Shown here: piece by piece, positions 34,978-44,605 of the stretch
Layout of the letters: the number at the start of each line of letters is the position of its first letter
Numbering within the stretch: the first letter of the stretch is position 1
Origin: a bacterium
Lineage (GTDB): Bacteria > Electryoneota > RPQS01
Direction: 5' to 3'
Length of the DNA stretch: 64,000 nt
Assembly (NCBI GenBank): GCA_013360195.1
Contig: JABWCQ010000005.1
Coordinates: 92,849-156,848, forward strand
Made by a program: the position numbers and the translations under genes
Notes under the pieces: model-generated
Seen by the model: the letters and a program-made list of their open reading frames with translations, nothing else
Databases searched by the model: none
Told to the model about the DNA's origin: nothing

Positions 34978-35616
34978 TCAAAAATAGATTTGCGCTCCGA
35001 GCTGATACGTAAGGTACGAGATGCTGAACTCAATGTTCAAATCCTCATGCTCAAACGAAGCCTCGTAGCGATGGTATTGAACACCGCCGTTCAGGACGAT
35101 GGGAGCTTCGGGTATTCTGAATGCGGCGCCGCCTTCCACGAACCACCCCCAGGTCATGTCGGAAGTCAACTCGGCGATGATCATATCTCCGGGGCCGGGC
35201 TGTTTGAAAATTCCTTCTGTTTTGCCTGCGCTCACTCCCGCCCCCAGTATTGGTGTTATTGGTGCCTCAAGTGAATTTATGACGTGCCAGCGCAGACCGG
35301 CGAGCCAGCGGCTGTTGTTTCTCCACTCCACACTTCCGTCAGCGTCCTTCTCATCAAAATTCACCAGACGGTATCCGAAATACAGTTGGCCGTTGTCGGA
35401 AATCACTCCGGCATCAAATTGTCCACCCATCACTCCGGCCGCGTTGCCGTCCCACACCGCTCCTTCCACTTCATCGGCTGCCTCGCCAAAATCTCCGGTA
35501 GGATCATTCCATTGCGCGTTCGCGCCGATGAAGAAGTGCGGAACAGCGGCCTCGCTATAATGTGCGCCGCAATACAGCATCGCCATCACCGCTGTTAAGG
35601 TAATAATTGTCTTCAT
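34978..35616 (-). CDS. Putative outer-membrane protein of unknown family
   Basis: The protein has about 212 residues from ATG 35616, preceded by GGAGGAG. A signal peptide (MKTIITLTAVMAMLYCGAHYSEAA is split by a Cys but has no lipobox) opens it. The mature part has repeated amphipathic strands, Gly/Ala turns and ends in a classic barrel-terminal aromatic strand (YLTYQLGAQIYF). A family name cannot be given. It is a monocistronic gene between the two-component system and the rhamnose cluster. Confidence 0.7.
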   Translation of the reverse strand: MKTIITLTAVMAMLYCGAHYSEAAVPHFFIGANAQWNDPTGDFGEAADEVEGAVWDGNAAGVMGGQFDAGVISDNGQLYFGYRLVNFDEKDADGSVEWRNNSRWLAGLRWHVINSLEAPITPILGAGVSAGKTEGIFKQPGPGDMIIAELTSDMTWGWFVEGGAAFRIPEAPIVLNGGVQYHRYEASFEHEDLNIEFSISYLTYQLGAQIYF

Positions 35617-35737
35617 GATTTGCTCCTCCTGGTCATCAATTTTTCTACCTGTCCATCCATGACAACTTGTATCCATCCTAAGACTTTGAACTTTCGCTCC
35701 TCGCAAAAGGTTTCAACAAGCGTTCACGAAAAGGCAA

Positions 35738-35769
35738 AAGGCCGTGATTCTTTTGAATTTCACGGCCTT
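35738..35769 (-). terminator. Terminator of the rhamnose cluster (downstream of rfbB)
   Basis: A 10-bp stem (35738-35747 with 35760-35769) has a 12-base loop. On the minus strand it is followed by a T-rich stretch (TTTTGCCTTTT), and A-rich sequence precedes it. Confidence 0.75.
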
Positions 35770-35807
35770 CTTTTGAACGAACAGGAAGGTGGAGTTTCTA
35801 CTGGCCG

Positions 35808-36824
<1,017 letters not shown>

Positions 36825-36836
36825 GAACTGTTTATG

Positions 36837-37538
36837 CTATTCTATCTTATTGCTCTTTTCAAGATTATGGCGTGCGCAGAGAAGCTGGACATTTTCGGCT
36901 AACAAGGATGTGCCACCTTTGGAAAAAGGCAAATTGTGATCAAAATGCAAGTTGTCCGTTTTGCCACAAATTACGCATTGTCCACGATCTCTCTTGAATA
37001 CTTCCGCCTTAACTGATGCTGGTATCAATCGAGAGTGCGATAGCTCCTGATCAGTAAGCGCGCGCAATTCCTCATCAACAAGTTCCAATCGGAACTTAAA
37101 GACTCTCCGAATGTCATCACTTTCACGCCATGAATCCACAAGTAAGTAGGTTCCATTGAATGCCCAAACGCCTGGGTGCAACTTTTGATAGACGCGAATT
37201 GGCTCAGGCGGTGACTTGCCTGCCTTGAATGATTGTGCTGCAAGATAAAACTTTCCATTCTCAGTCAAGGTGCCGCTAACAAGGGTTTCAGGTTGGTCAA
37301 CTTCTTTGGGATGCTTTGATGTTGCATTTCGAGCAACATCGTGTCCTTCGTAAATTAAGACCCTTCCATTCTCATCGATCAAATCATTATAAGGTGCGTT
37401 ACTGCGAACACTCATCAAGAAAATACTCTGTCGTCCGCCCAATCTGTAATTCATGCCACGCTGCAGAGATGACCCTTCAATCATGCACATTTCGTTATAC
37501 GTTAGAATGTCATTTCGTTTCGGAGAAGCCCCCTTCAC
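36837..37538 (-). CDS. HNH endonuclease with SRA-like N-terminal domain
   Basis: The protein has about 233 residues if it starts at GTG 37538, which overlaps the stop of the methyltransferase (GTGA); ATG 37601 would overlap it by 67 bases. The N-terminal ~150 residues resemble the SRA-YDG/SAD modified-base reader (VLIYEGHDV, PETLVSGTLTENGKF, EPIRVYQKL, GTYLLVDSW). The C-terminal ~50 are an HNH nuclease: CVICGKTDNLHFDH, then NVQLLCARHNLEKSN. This is the architecture of McrA-like type IV restriction of modified DNA. Codon use is clearly more AT-rich than in rfbB. It probably defends against phages with modified DNA. Confidence 0.8.
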   Translation of the reverse strand: MKGASPKRNDILTYNEMCMIEGSSLQRGMNYRLGGRQSIFLMSVRSNAPYNDLIDENGRVLIYEGHDVARNATSKHPKEVDQPETLVSGTLTENGKFYLAAQSFKAGKSPPEPIRVYQKLHPGVWAFNGTYLLVDSWRESDDIRRVFKFRLELVDEELRALTDQELSHSRLIPASVKAEVFKRDRGQCVICGKTDNLHFDHNLPFSKGGTSLLAENVQLLCARHNLEKSNKIE

Positions 37539-38188
37539 CTCTTTTCCCCCACTACAGCAATGGTCTTGCACAGATATTTTGGAGAAATTTTCGCGAGCCA
37601 CTCGGGCGACGCGTCCACACCGCCGGGGTGAATGACCTCCATGCCCGCATTGTCGAAAAGCTTGGCGACAAACTTGTGTGTGAAGATGCTCATGTGCCGC
37701 GTGTCGGCAGCAGGACCGGGCAGCTTTCCTCTCACAAGCTGACCGAGATATTCGACATGCTGAATGTTCGGCACCGTGAGCGCGACCTTACCCTTCGGCT
37801 TGAGCACGCGCGAGATCTCATTCAGCGCGTGTTCAGGGAACACCAGATGCTCCAGCACTTCAAGGCAGGTTACGAAATCAAAACTCGCATTGGGAAACGG
37901 CAGTCCGTCCTTGTCAATGTCGTTATGAACCTTCTCGTCCAGCCCCTGCGCATGTGCCAGTGCGTTTTCAGCGAAATCCGTTCCTGTGATGTGCACATCG
38001 GGCAGTTTTGGCCGTGTGATCTGCGGCAAAAACCCGTTGCCCGTGCCGATATCAAGCCATCTCTTCGGCCGATGCTTCACAACATGATGATGAGCAAACG
38101 CAAAGCGCCCGCGCAACTGATAGGTATGCGCGCGCGCTTCGAGACGGTCGTCCCACGATTGCGAATTTAGTGTTTTGAGATCGGGCAC
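37535..38188 (-). CDS. Class I SAM-dependent methyltransferase
   Basis: The 217-residue protein has the Rossmann motif I LDIGTGNGFL, an acidic end of strand 2 (GTDF), motif LPFPNASFDFVTCLEVLEHL and post-motif RVLKPKGKVALTVPN. It resembles the UbiE/Methyltransf_11-type enzymes common in polysaccharide or glycan clusters. It lies within the rhamnose cluster directly after rfbC, sharing one base with its stop, so a role in sugar or glycan methylation is likely. Substrate unknown. Confidence 0.85.
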   Translation of the reverse strand: MPDLKTLNSQSWDDRLEARAHTYQLRGRFAFAHHHVVKHRPKRWLDIGTGNGFLPQITRPKLPDVHITGTDFAENALAHAQGLDEKVHNDIDKDGLPFPNASFDFVTCLEVLEHLVFPEHALNEISRVLKPKGKVALTVPNIQHVEYLGQLVRGKLPGPAADTRHMSIFTHKFVAKLFDNAGMEVIHPGGVDASPEWLAKISPKYLCKTIAVVGEKR

Positions 38189-38643
38189 TATTTGTAGACG
38201 ATATCCCAGCTATACGGAATTTTCGGATCGTTGTACGCGGCGCGATGCTCGTCGGGATTGTCGTAGTTGTAGAGTTGATCCGGACAATTCACGACGACGC
38301 TTTCACTTTCACTGATGCACTTCCAGCCGTGATAAACGCCCGGCGGAATCACAATCAGCATCGGATTATATTCGCCCACGAAAAATTCATTCACTTCGCC
38401 TTTGGTTGACGAATCTTCACGCGCATCATAAAGCACAACCTTGACCATGCCCTTCACGCACGTCATTTGATCGGACTGCTTCTTGTGAAAGTGCCAAGCC
38501 TTAACCACGCCCGGATAGTTGGTGGTCATATACACCTGCGCAATCGGCAAATAATCCGGATCGTCCTTGCGCAAAATTTCCAGCAAGCGGCCCCGCTCAT
38601 CGGGCATCAACCGCAATTTCTTTGTTACAACGCCTTGAATCAT
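38188..38643 (-). CDS. rfbC: dTDP-4-dehydrorhamnose 3,5-epimerase
   Basis: The 151-residue cupin-fold enzyme is on the short side of the RfbC family. The conserved active-site parts are visible: RGRLLEILRKDD, GVVKAWHFHKKQ with the catalytic His, and PPGVYHGWKCIS. A C-terminal Tyr-rich segment (DIVYK) fits. It converts dTDP-4-keto-6-deoxyglucose to dTDP-4-keto-L-rhamnose. Its start overlaps the end of an unrelated AT-rich gene by 4 bases. Confidence 0.88.
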   Translation of the reverse strand: MIQGVVTKKLRLMPDERGRLLEILRKDDPDYLPIAQVYMTTNYPGVVKAWHFHKKQSDQMTCVKGMVKVVLYDAREDSSTKGEVNEFFVGEYNPMLIVIPPGVYHGWKCISESESVVVNCPDQLYNYDNPDEHRAAYNDPKIPYSWDIVYK

Positions 38644-39410
38644 GTTGATTTGATGTTATGCTTTTTCAACGATCTCGTAATATCTATTCCGCAACACTTT
38701 ATGTCACGTGACCAAAGTTGACAGTTAAGTCCTTCAGTTTGCCAAAATTCGACAAATAGCTCTTGTATATATAGGAATCTATTCAGCATACCGAGAAAAG
38801 ATTGAATAAATAAGTCATCGTCATTATTATATTGAAAATAGTCAAATCTAATATCACTGCGATCTTTTCTGATTGTTTGACCGCCGAAGCGACCATTCAT
38901 GATAGCAATAAAATCTGCGTGCGATCCATGTTGACTACATAGTTCATGCATTCTAACCAAATCACTAAGCATAAGGTTTGGTGATGACTGAGCCTTTAGA
39001 TATTCCTCAATGCTTTGTTTCGCATACTTAAATTCGCGATGACGCTTTGTATACCCTTCGATTTCTCCGATTCTCTTTATCATCAAGAATGCAACAAAAC
39101 TTGCGTCTATCGCGTGCCTAAGGGCTGAGTATGCGTCTTGTTGATGCGATCTTAAGTAATGAGCAATGAAAAGTAAATAGCGTTCATGAATTGTGTTCCA
39201 TAAAAAAGCGATCAAAGTTGACTCCGTGTTATTATGGATTACTCCCACACGGATGGGCACCAAGAAAAGATCACTTATTCGATCAATGAATGCTCCATTT
39301 GCACCTAACCGTTCCTGGTTTTTTCGCTCATGCAAGTTCTCGCATTCTAAGAAAGTGCGAAAATTTGTAAACTCATAGGTATTACCCCATTCACAGTTTT
39401 CATTTTCCAT
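38640..39410 (-). CDS. AT-rich helical protein of unknown family
   Basis: The 256-residue protein is mostly helical with repeated His, Arg and aromatic residues, for example IHERYLLFIAHYLRSH and SALRHAIDASFVAFLMIKRI. No catalytic motif is recognised, and there is no signal peptide or clear membrane helix. It is among the most AT-rich genes of the window and sits between rfbC and rfbD, overlapping rfbC by 4 bases, which suggests insertion. Proteins of this appearance often occur in defence islands, but I cannot support a family. A full fold search is needed. Confidence 0.6.
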   Translation of the reverse strand: MENENCEWGNTYEFTNFRTFLECENLHERKNQERLGANGAFIDRISDLFLVPIRVGVIHNNTESTLIAFLWNTIHERYLLFIAHYLRSHQQDAYSALRHAIDASFVAFLMIKRIGEIEGYTKRHREFKYAKQSIEEYLKAQSSPNLMLSDLVRMHELCSQHGSHADFIAIMNGRFGGQTIRKDRSDIRFDYFQYNNDDDLFIQSFLGMLNRFLYIQELFVEFWQTEGLNCQLWSRDIKCCGIDITRSLKKHNIKST

Positions 39411-39422
39411 GATTTTGGTTAG

Positions 39423-40259
39423 TTATCTCAAATAATCCTTTAATCCCTCTTCCCACGTCGGCATTTCGTTACCCAGCGCGAGTTCATAAAGCTTGGGAGA
39501 GAGCCGCGAGTTCCTTGGCCGAGGCGCAGGGCGCGGAAAGTCTTTCGTGGCGCACGGCATCACCGGCGTGGAAATTCCTTTCAGCTCGAGCGCCTTCTTG
39601 GCAAAATCGTACCACGTCGTGTAACCTTTATTGGTGACGTGATAGGTTCCGAACGCTCCACTTTCGCTGATGCGCAAGAGCTCCGGCACAAGGTCGGCCA
39701 CAAACGTCGGCGAGCCGTGTTGATCATTAACCACTTTAAGCTCATCGCGTTCGCGCGCGAGTTTCAAAATCGTCTCAATGAAATTCGGTCCTGCTTTGCC
39801 GATCAGCCACGACACGCGCACAATGTAATGCCAATTCGTCAATTGCCGCACGTAACACTCGCCCGCATACTTCGATTTCCCGTACACGCTTTGCGGATTG
39901 GCCGCGTCCCATTCATCGTACGGCGCGTCCTTCGTGCCGTCAAAAATATAGTCTGTTGAAATGTAAAGCATCGGCACGCCAAGCGACTCCGCTGCGAGGG
40001 CGACGTTTTGTGTACCGATGGCGTTGACGCGCATCGCCGTTTCAACTTCGGTCTCGCATTGATCGACTTTTGTAAATGCCGCGCAATGAAATATGAACTC
40101 AGGGTCGGCTTCGCCCGCAAGATGCAAAACGCGGTCGCGATTCGTGATGTCTACATCAGGCAAATCAAAGCCGGTGACTTCATCGCCCTGATCTTCGCAT
40201 GCCAGCGCAAGCTCGCTGCCGAGCATGCCGAGATGTCCTGTAATAAGAATTCGTCGCAT
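39423..40259 (-). CDS. rfbD: dTDP-4-dehydrorhamnose reductase
   Basis: The 278-residue short-chain dehydrogenase has the NAD(P)-binding GHLGMLGSEL (8-17), the acidic loop DLPDVDITNRD, substrate-binding NPQSVYGKSKYAGE with Tyr/Lys and a WLIG motif. It makes dTDP-L-rhamnose, the last pathway step. It directly follows a membrane protein gene. Length and motifs match the family. Confidence 0.94.
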   Translation of the reverse strand: MRRILITGHLGMLGSELALACEDQGDEVTGFDLPDVDITNRDRVLHLAGEADPEFIFHCAAFTKVDQCETEVETAMRVNAIGTQNVALAAESLGVPMLYISTDYIFDGTKDAPYDEWDAANPQSVYGKSKYAGECYVRQLTNWHYIVRVSWLIGKAGPNFIETILKLARERDELKVVNDQHGSPTFVADLVPELLRISESGAFGTYHVTNKGYTTWYDFAKKALELKGISTPVMPCATKDFPRPAPRPRNSRLSPKLYELALGNEMPTWEEGLKDYLR

Positions 40260-40262
40260 AAG

Positions 40263-41402
40263 TTAGCTAGTAGTGCGCGGCGAACCACTCGCCACGGCAA
40301 GATAAACCGCCATCGGAATCAGCGGCCCGAAATAGTTCGCGCCTTCCCAAAGCGCAAAATCATAACCGCGCATGTGCAAATCACCGAGCGCAGACCAAAA
40401 CATCGTGATTAAGAGCGACAGCAGTGCACCGCGAATCCAGCCGTTCTCGCTCAGCTCCGTTTTCAGCGCAAGATAGAGCAGCGCAGCGCCGGATGTAATC
40501 AGCGACACGGCTTCAAGCGACGACGGGAGCATGCCCTTCGCCCAGAAGAATCGCGTCAACGGGAAATAGCGTTCGGGATTCCAAAGATAGAAGGGCAATT
40601 GCATCAGCACGAATAAACCCATCGTCGCCGCACCATACGCAATCGCCATCTTGAAACTCCGGCGCAACAGAAACCCCGCAAGGAGCAGCTGCAAATAGCC
40701 GAACACGATACGCGAGGTCGTGACGCTTGCCGTGAAAATGGCACTCAGGAATTTTGCAAGGAAGTTGCCGCCTGTCCACGCCCGAAAACTCCACAAGACC
40801 AGCAGCAAAAACGCACAGCCCATCGCCACCATGTCCGAGCCCGTCACCGAGAGCTCCCACACGACCGGCGAACTGAAACACAAAATCAGAAAGAGCAGCG
40901 CCGCTCGTCTCGACCGCAAACGTTCGATGATGAACGCCGTCAGCGCAATCCAAAACGGTGTGAACAGCGCGAAGAATCCCGTCAGCGTAAACGGCAGCGC
41001 GAACACAATCCATGCGGGTCCGGCGCTCACCCATTCCTTCTTGAACGTTTCCCCTTCGTAAGGATTCAGGCCCTGCACCAGCCGTTCGCCGCCGACAATC
41101 AACGCATCGTCCTGCGGACTGCCTCGTCCCTGATACTTCAGTGCGTCCGCTTGCGGATAGATAAACAGATTCAGCGCGAGGTGCAGCGCGATTAAGCCGA
41201 TGAACAGCGCGCGCGAGTCAAAGAGCTTGGCAAACATGTTTGTGCGCAGCAGCCACGCGTATCCGGCAAATGCAGCAACGAAATAGAGCGGAATGAGAAG
41301 GTGCAGCGATTCAGGCAGGTACTTAACCAACGCGCGCAATGACGGAACTTGCAGTACGTACAGCAACAGCCACGGCCGCCAGTCAAAAAGTGCGCGTGTC
41401 AC
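40263..41402 (-). CDS. Polytopic membrane glycosyltransferase-like protein
   Basis: The 379-residue integral membrane protein has about nine to ten helices. A soluble loop after the second or third helix contains LVQGLNPYEGETFKKEWV, the NPY motif often found in GT87/DUF2029-like GT-C transferases that use polyprenyl-linked sugars. It is 3 bases upstream of rfbD in the rhamnose operon, so transfer of rhamnose or another sugar to a surface glycan is a reasonable inference. Confidence 0.68.
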   Translation of the reverse strand: MTRALFDWRPWLLLYVLQVPSLRALVKYLPESLHLLIPLYFVAAFAGYAWLLRTNMFAKLFDSRALFIGLIALHLALNLFIYPQADALKYQGRGSPQDDALIVGGERLVQGLNPYEGETFKKEWVSAGPAWIVFALPFTLTGFFALFTPFWIALTAFIIERLRSRRAALLFLILCFSSPVVWELSVTGSDMVAMGCAFLLLVLWSFRAWTGGNFLAKFLSAIFTASVTTSRIVFGYLQLLLAGFLLRRSFKMAIAYGAATMGLFVLMQLPFYLWNPERYFPLTRFFWAKGMLPSSLEAVSLITSGAALLYLALKTELSENGWIRGALLSLLITMFWSALGDLHMRGYDFALWEGANYFGPLIPMAVYLAVASGSPRTTS

Positions 41403-41408
41403 GAAACC

Positions 41409-42140
41409 TTAGTCGAGTGAGTAGCTTGCCTTCACAACGGCCGTGATGTCTTTTTCTTTCGATGACGTATCGTAATAGCCGTAATCCGAAACATCGGTCG
41501 AGTTGCGCGGGGTCACTTGGAACACTCCCATGCGCGCGTCACGCAGTTCGCCAAGCTTGGAGCCGGACGATTCGGCCATGACCTTGGCGCGTTCACTTGC
41601 GTCCTTCATCGCTTCGCCGAGCATTTCAATCCGCAAATCGGCGAGCTTGGTGTAAAGATATTGCGCGCCCCATCCCGAGAACGGCACGCCTTCGCTGATG
41701 AGTTGATCCGATTTCTTGATGAGCTCTTCAATCGCGTCCACGCGCGGCGAGCGAATCTCAAAATTCTGATTCACTCGATAGCCGAGTATCCGGCCTGTCT
41801 GATAGCCGTTCTGATTGAATTCCTGAATCTGCTCGCTCGACACGGGCTTCATAGTGACTTCCGCATCGGGCACGCCGTTCTCTTTGAAAAACTTCTGCAT
41901 TCTCTGCGCATGAGCTTGCACGGACTTGTAGGCATCTTGCTGTGTGCCCTCTTGTGACGACACGTTGCCCGACCACACTATCAAATCCGATACGATAGGC
42001 CGCTTGGCCGATCCCGTCACGGAGATCATGTCGCCCGCCTTGCGCATCTCGACCAGTTGATGGCCGAGAATAAATGACGCGGCCACCAACGCAATCGCGA
42101 TGAAGAACAGGCCGCCGTTGTTGTCTTTTGTGTCTGCCAT
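41409..42140 (-). CDS. SIMPL-domain (DUF541) protein
   Basis: The 243-residue protein has one N-terminal helix (FFIAIALVAASFILGHQLV) and a SIMPL domain: MISVTGSAKRPIVSDLIVWSG, the middle VTMKPVSSEQIQEF and a long helix ASERAKVMAESSGSKLGEL. Members are periplasmic or surface oligomers of unknown biochemical role. It has no obvious link to rhamnose synthesis and sits between HicB and a membrane glycosyltransferase-like gene with tight spacing. Confidence 0.85.
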   Translation of the reverse strand: MADTKDNNGGLFFIAIALVAASFILGHQLVEMRKAGDMISVTGSAKRPIVSDLIVWSGNVSSQEGTQQDAYKSVQAHAQRMQKFFKENGVPDAEVTMKPVSSEQIQEFNQNGYQTGRILGYRVNQNFEIRSPRVDAIEELIKKSDQLISEGVPFSGWGAQYLYTKLADLRIEMLGEAMKDASERAKVMAESSGSKLGELRDARMGVFQVTPRNSTDVSDYGYYDTSSKEKDITAVVKASYSLD

Positions 42141-42142
42141 GA

Positions 42143-42457
42143 TTAGCGGGAGGTTAGTGCGCGGGAAGAAAGTTTAGGCCAGGAGTTTGGCTTAACTTTA
42201 TCTTTCTCCAAGCGCTTTTTGGCTTCGGTTTTGGTAGGCACTTCTACCATCATTGTCAATGCGCTTGATTCCGGTCTTGGAATTTTATCTCCATCCGCTT
42301 TCATGCCATCAACATGTAGCTGCAAAGCTTCAAGCATATTGCGCTCAGTTTCTTCACGTGTTTTTCCAGTCGTAAAAACGCCCGGGAGGTCAGGGCTGTA
42401 GGCACAAAAGTTCTTCGGCCCCTTCTCAATCACGACCAAGAATTTTTCATATTTCAT
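42143..42457 (-). CDS. hicB: HicB-family antitoxin
   Basis: The 104-residue protein has the HicB partial-RNase-H fold start (LVVIEKGPKNFCAYSPDLPGVFTTG), a helix TREETERNMLEAL and a C-terminal basic tail without an obvious ribbon-helix-helix. The start overlaps hicA by 4 bases. HicB binds and blocks HicA. The order hicA then hicB is the usual one. Confidence 0.88.
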   Translation of the reverse strand: MKYEKFLVVIEKGPKNFCAYSPDLPGVFTTGKTREETERNMLEALQLHVDGMKADGDKIPRPESSALTMMVEVPTKTEAKKRLEKDKVKPNSWPKLSSRALTSR

Positions 42458-42651
42458 TTCAACCCCGCTTTTTTCAGGATTTTATTCAACACACTTGGGA
42501 AAACAATGTCATTTTCGTGTCCCGGAACGGTAACTTTTCCAGGCTTTGTCGGGTGCTCAAACTGGTGATGACTACCACGCGAATACATATATACCCAACC
42601 GTCTTTCTTGAGCATCTTGAAAACTTCTCTGACTGTGTAGCGCGGTGGCAT
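42454..42651 (-). CDS. hicA: HicA-family mRNA interferase toxin
   Basis: The 65-residue dsRBD-fold toxin has VREVFKMLKKDGW and the catalytic His region RGSHHQFEHPTKPGKVTVPG, ending with ILKKAGL. HicA cuts mRNA in the ribosome or free form. The ATG shares one base (TAATG) with the stop of a tiny upstream zinc-ribbon frame, so it may be translationally coupled. With HicB it forms a toxin-antitoxin module inside the rhamnose cluster. Confidence 0.9.
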   Translation of the reverse strand: MPPRYTVREVFKMLKKDGWVYMYSRGSHHQFEHPTKPGKVTVPGHENDIVFPSVLNKILKKAGLK

Positions 42652-42737
42652 TAGAAGTTACGTATGCATTTTGCACAAACTGATGCTGATTTCAGAGCTC
42701 GTGTTTTGCAATGTGGGCATGTCTCGTATCTCGACAT
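42651..42737 (-). CDS. Small zinc-ribbon peptide overlapping hicA
   Basis: A 28-residue frame with CPHC near its start and CAKC near its end, ten residues apart, as in minimal zinc ribbons. GTG 42755 would add six residues. Its TAA overlaps the hicA ATG by one base (TAATG), which suggests coupled translation. No Shine-Dalgarno was clearly seen. It is shorter than usual ORF cut-offs and may be a remnant of a larger zinc-ribbon protein, because the frame is closed upstream. Confidence 0.4.
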   Translation of the reverse strand: MSRYETCPHCKTRALKSASVCAKCIRNF

Positions 42738-42869
42738 TCTTTCAACTACCCACACGATGAAAACTACTGGGGAATTCCGAGGGCAAGTGAGGGACGCGCT
42801 GCAATAAACGCAAATCCATCACGAATTCCATAGAGAATAGTCTCCATTTGTTGATACTCCTATACTATC

Positions 42870-43616
42870 CTAAAACCAAAACTCCTTCAACTCCGGCTTA
42901 ACCTGTTCAGCCACAAGTCGTGATGCACGATACAGCGACGGAAACGTCCCCGCATCCGTCCACCAGCCATCGATGGTCGAAGAGGTGAGCGTGCCCTGTG
43001 CAAGGTACGCGTTGTTCACGTCGGTAATTTCGAGTTCACCGCGCGCCGAAGGCTTCAGAGTCGAGATAATTTCGTAAACGTGCGAATCGTACATGTAAAC
43101 ACCGATAACCGCGAGATTGGACTTCGGCTCTTTCGGTTTTTCGACAATCGACAGCACGTTGCCGCTCTTATCCACTTCGGCCACACCGAATCTCTGCGGA
43201 TCGTGAACTTCCTTCAGGAGAATCTTCGCGCCCTTGCCTTGCCCCTTGAATTGATCCACGTGCGCCTTGATGGAGTTCTCAAGAATGTTATCCCCAAGAA
43301 TCACACAAATCGAATCGTCGCCCGTAAATTCGCGCGCGAGCCGGAGTGCGTCGGCGATACCGCCTTCGCCTTCCTGATAGGCGTAGTTAATCCGCTTCAG
43401 CCCGAACGCTTTGCCGTTGCCGAGCAGATTCAAAAAGTCACCCGCGTAATGTCCGCCGGTGACGACGACGATTTCAGTGATACCCGCGTCCACGAGCGTC
43501 TGAATCGGGAAATAGATCATCGGCCGGTCATAGACGGGCAAGAGATGTTTATTGGTAATCTTGGTCAACGGCAGCATACGCGTACCGAGACCGCCTGCGA
43601 GAATAACGCCTTTCAT
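42870..43616 (-). CDS. rfbA: Glucose-1-phosphate thymidylyltransferase (short RfbA type)
   Basis: The 248-residue nucleotidyltransferase starts with the signature VILAGGLGTRMLPLT, then KHLLPVYDRPMIYFPIQ. LGDNI carries the Mg-binding Asp, EKPKEPKSNLAV the product-binding Glu-Lys, and ELEITDVNN and GWWTDAGTF follow. It makes dTDP-glucose from dTTP and glucose-1-phosphate, the first step of the rhamnose pathway. It is shorter at the C-terminus than Enterobacterial RmlA (about 290), a known variant. It is the first rhamnose gene on the minus strand here. Confidence 0.93.
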   Translation of the reverse strand: MKGVILAGGLGTRMLPLTKITNKHLLPVYDRPMIYFPIQTLVDAGITEIVVVTGGHYAGDFLNLLGNGKAFGLKRINYAYQEGEGGIADALRLAREFTGDDSICVILGDNILENSIKAHVDQFKGQGKGAKILLKEVHDPQRFGVAEVDKSGNVLSIVEKPKEPKSNLAVIGVYMYDSHVYEIISTLKPSARGELEITDVNNAYLAQGTLTSSTIDGWWTDAGTFPSLYRASRLVAEQVKPELKEFWF

Positions 43617-43731
43617 GAAAAATCCGAAATGTGAAATGAGAAATGAGAAAGTGGAACAATTGAGGAAAATAGCAATTAGCTGGAGGTGCTTGGCACGACC
43701 TCTTTCTAATTTCTAATTTCGTATTTCCAAT

Positions 43732-44175
43732 TTAAGTCTTCGCCTTTATCTCCTGCCCGCGCACAATGACGAACGCGACAAGCGATACGAGGAAGAACAC
43801 GAGCAGCGCCCACGCGATACCTTGAATCGTGCCGACAATGGAGCGGTAGATTTCCAGCGTCCACGTTTCGTCGTTCAGGACCGGCGGCTGCCACTCCTGG
43901 TCTTCGTGCTTGTTTTCAACACCGGGTCTGTCCACCCAGCGGCCTTGTGCGCCTTCCGTGTACTGCTCGAGCTTGTAAAGATTGACACCGGAACTTAAAC
44001 CGACTACGATGACGGCAAACATGATGTACCGCTGCCACGCTGTGGAAATCTCGTCCCGCAGCACCCGCGAGAGAATTCCGCCAATGGACTTGCGGAACAA
44101 AACCGCTACGATTGCGCTCGTAGCCAGTGAAGTCAGAAGAGTTGCGAAAAGAAGTGAGAAAAACATGGGTTTCAA
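43732..44175 (-). CDS. Small membrane protein of unknown function
   Basis: The 147-residue protein has an N-terminal helix (FFSLLFATLLTSLATSAIVAVLF), a second one (YIMFAVIVVGLSSGVNLY), a hydrophilic loop rich in Trp, Asp and Glu, and a C-terminal helix (IAWALLVFFLVSLVAFVIV). No family is recognised. It precedes rfbA by about 115 bases, in a gap that contains short AT-rich repeats similar to those at 48489-48506. Confidence 0.6.
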   Translation of the reverse strand: MKPMFFSLLFATLLTSLATSAIVAVLFRKSIGGILSRVLRDEISTAWQRYIMFAVIVVGLSSGVNLYKLEQYTEGAQGRWVDRPGVENKHEDQEWQPPVLNDETWTLEIYRSIVGTIQGIAWALLVFFLVSLVAFVIVRGQEIKAKT

Positions 44176-44233
44176 TTCAGAGGATTTGAAGGGTCTGCGT
44201 CAGCGCAATGGGCCCTGCGTTCACGCTGGCTAG

Positions 44234-44605
44234 TTAGAAATGTAAATCCCCGCCGACCAATGCTCCCGGTTCGACGTGCGGCCCGCTCAGAATTTGCCTG
44301 CGGGTCGTATCATCGATATCATCAAGAAAGAAATTCCACTCGCGGTGGTCTTCCGGTTTTAGTCCTTGCTCGACTATCCGCACTCGCTTCACCAGGTCGA
44401 GATCTTCCTTGGGAACCTTGTGACGCGGCATGATGATTCCGAGCACGTGAATAGTTTTGCTGCCCGATTCCTGAATGATGAGGCACTTGCGGTCAGACAC
44501 CTGTCCGTACCCCCAGCCGTCCGCCGCAAAGGAGCGAATGGACGCTTCCGGTCGCGACAGATAGATGTTCAGACGGCAGGTATTCTCGGAAATTGTGCCG
44601 AGCAC
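44234..44605 (-). CDS. Hypothetical protein
   Basis: The 123-residue frame starts at GTG 44605 with GGAGGA closely upstream. It has no signal peptide and a mix of beta and charged helical segments (for example KCLIIQESGSKTIHVLGIIM, and PKEDLDLVKRVRIVEQGL). It overlaps no well-supported gene on the other strand once the DUF2520-type gene is started at 44777. No family is recognised. Confidence 0.5.
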   Translation of the reverse strand: MLGTISENTCRLNIYLSRPEASIRSFAADGWGYGQVSDRKCLIIQESGSKTIHVLGIIMPRHKVPKEDLDLVKRVRIVEQGLKPEDHREWNFFLDDIDDTTRRQILSGPHVEPGALVGGDLHF

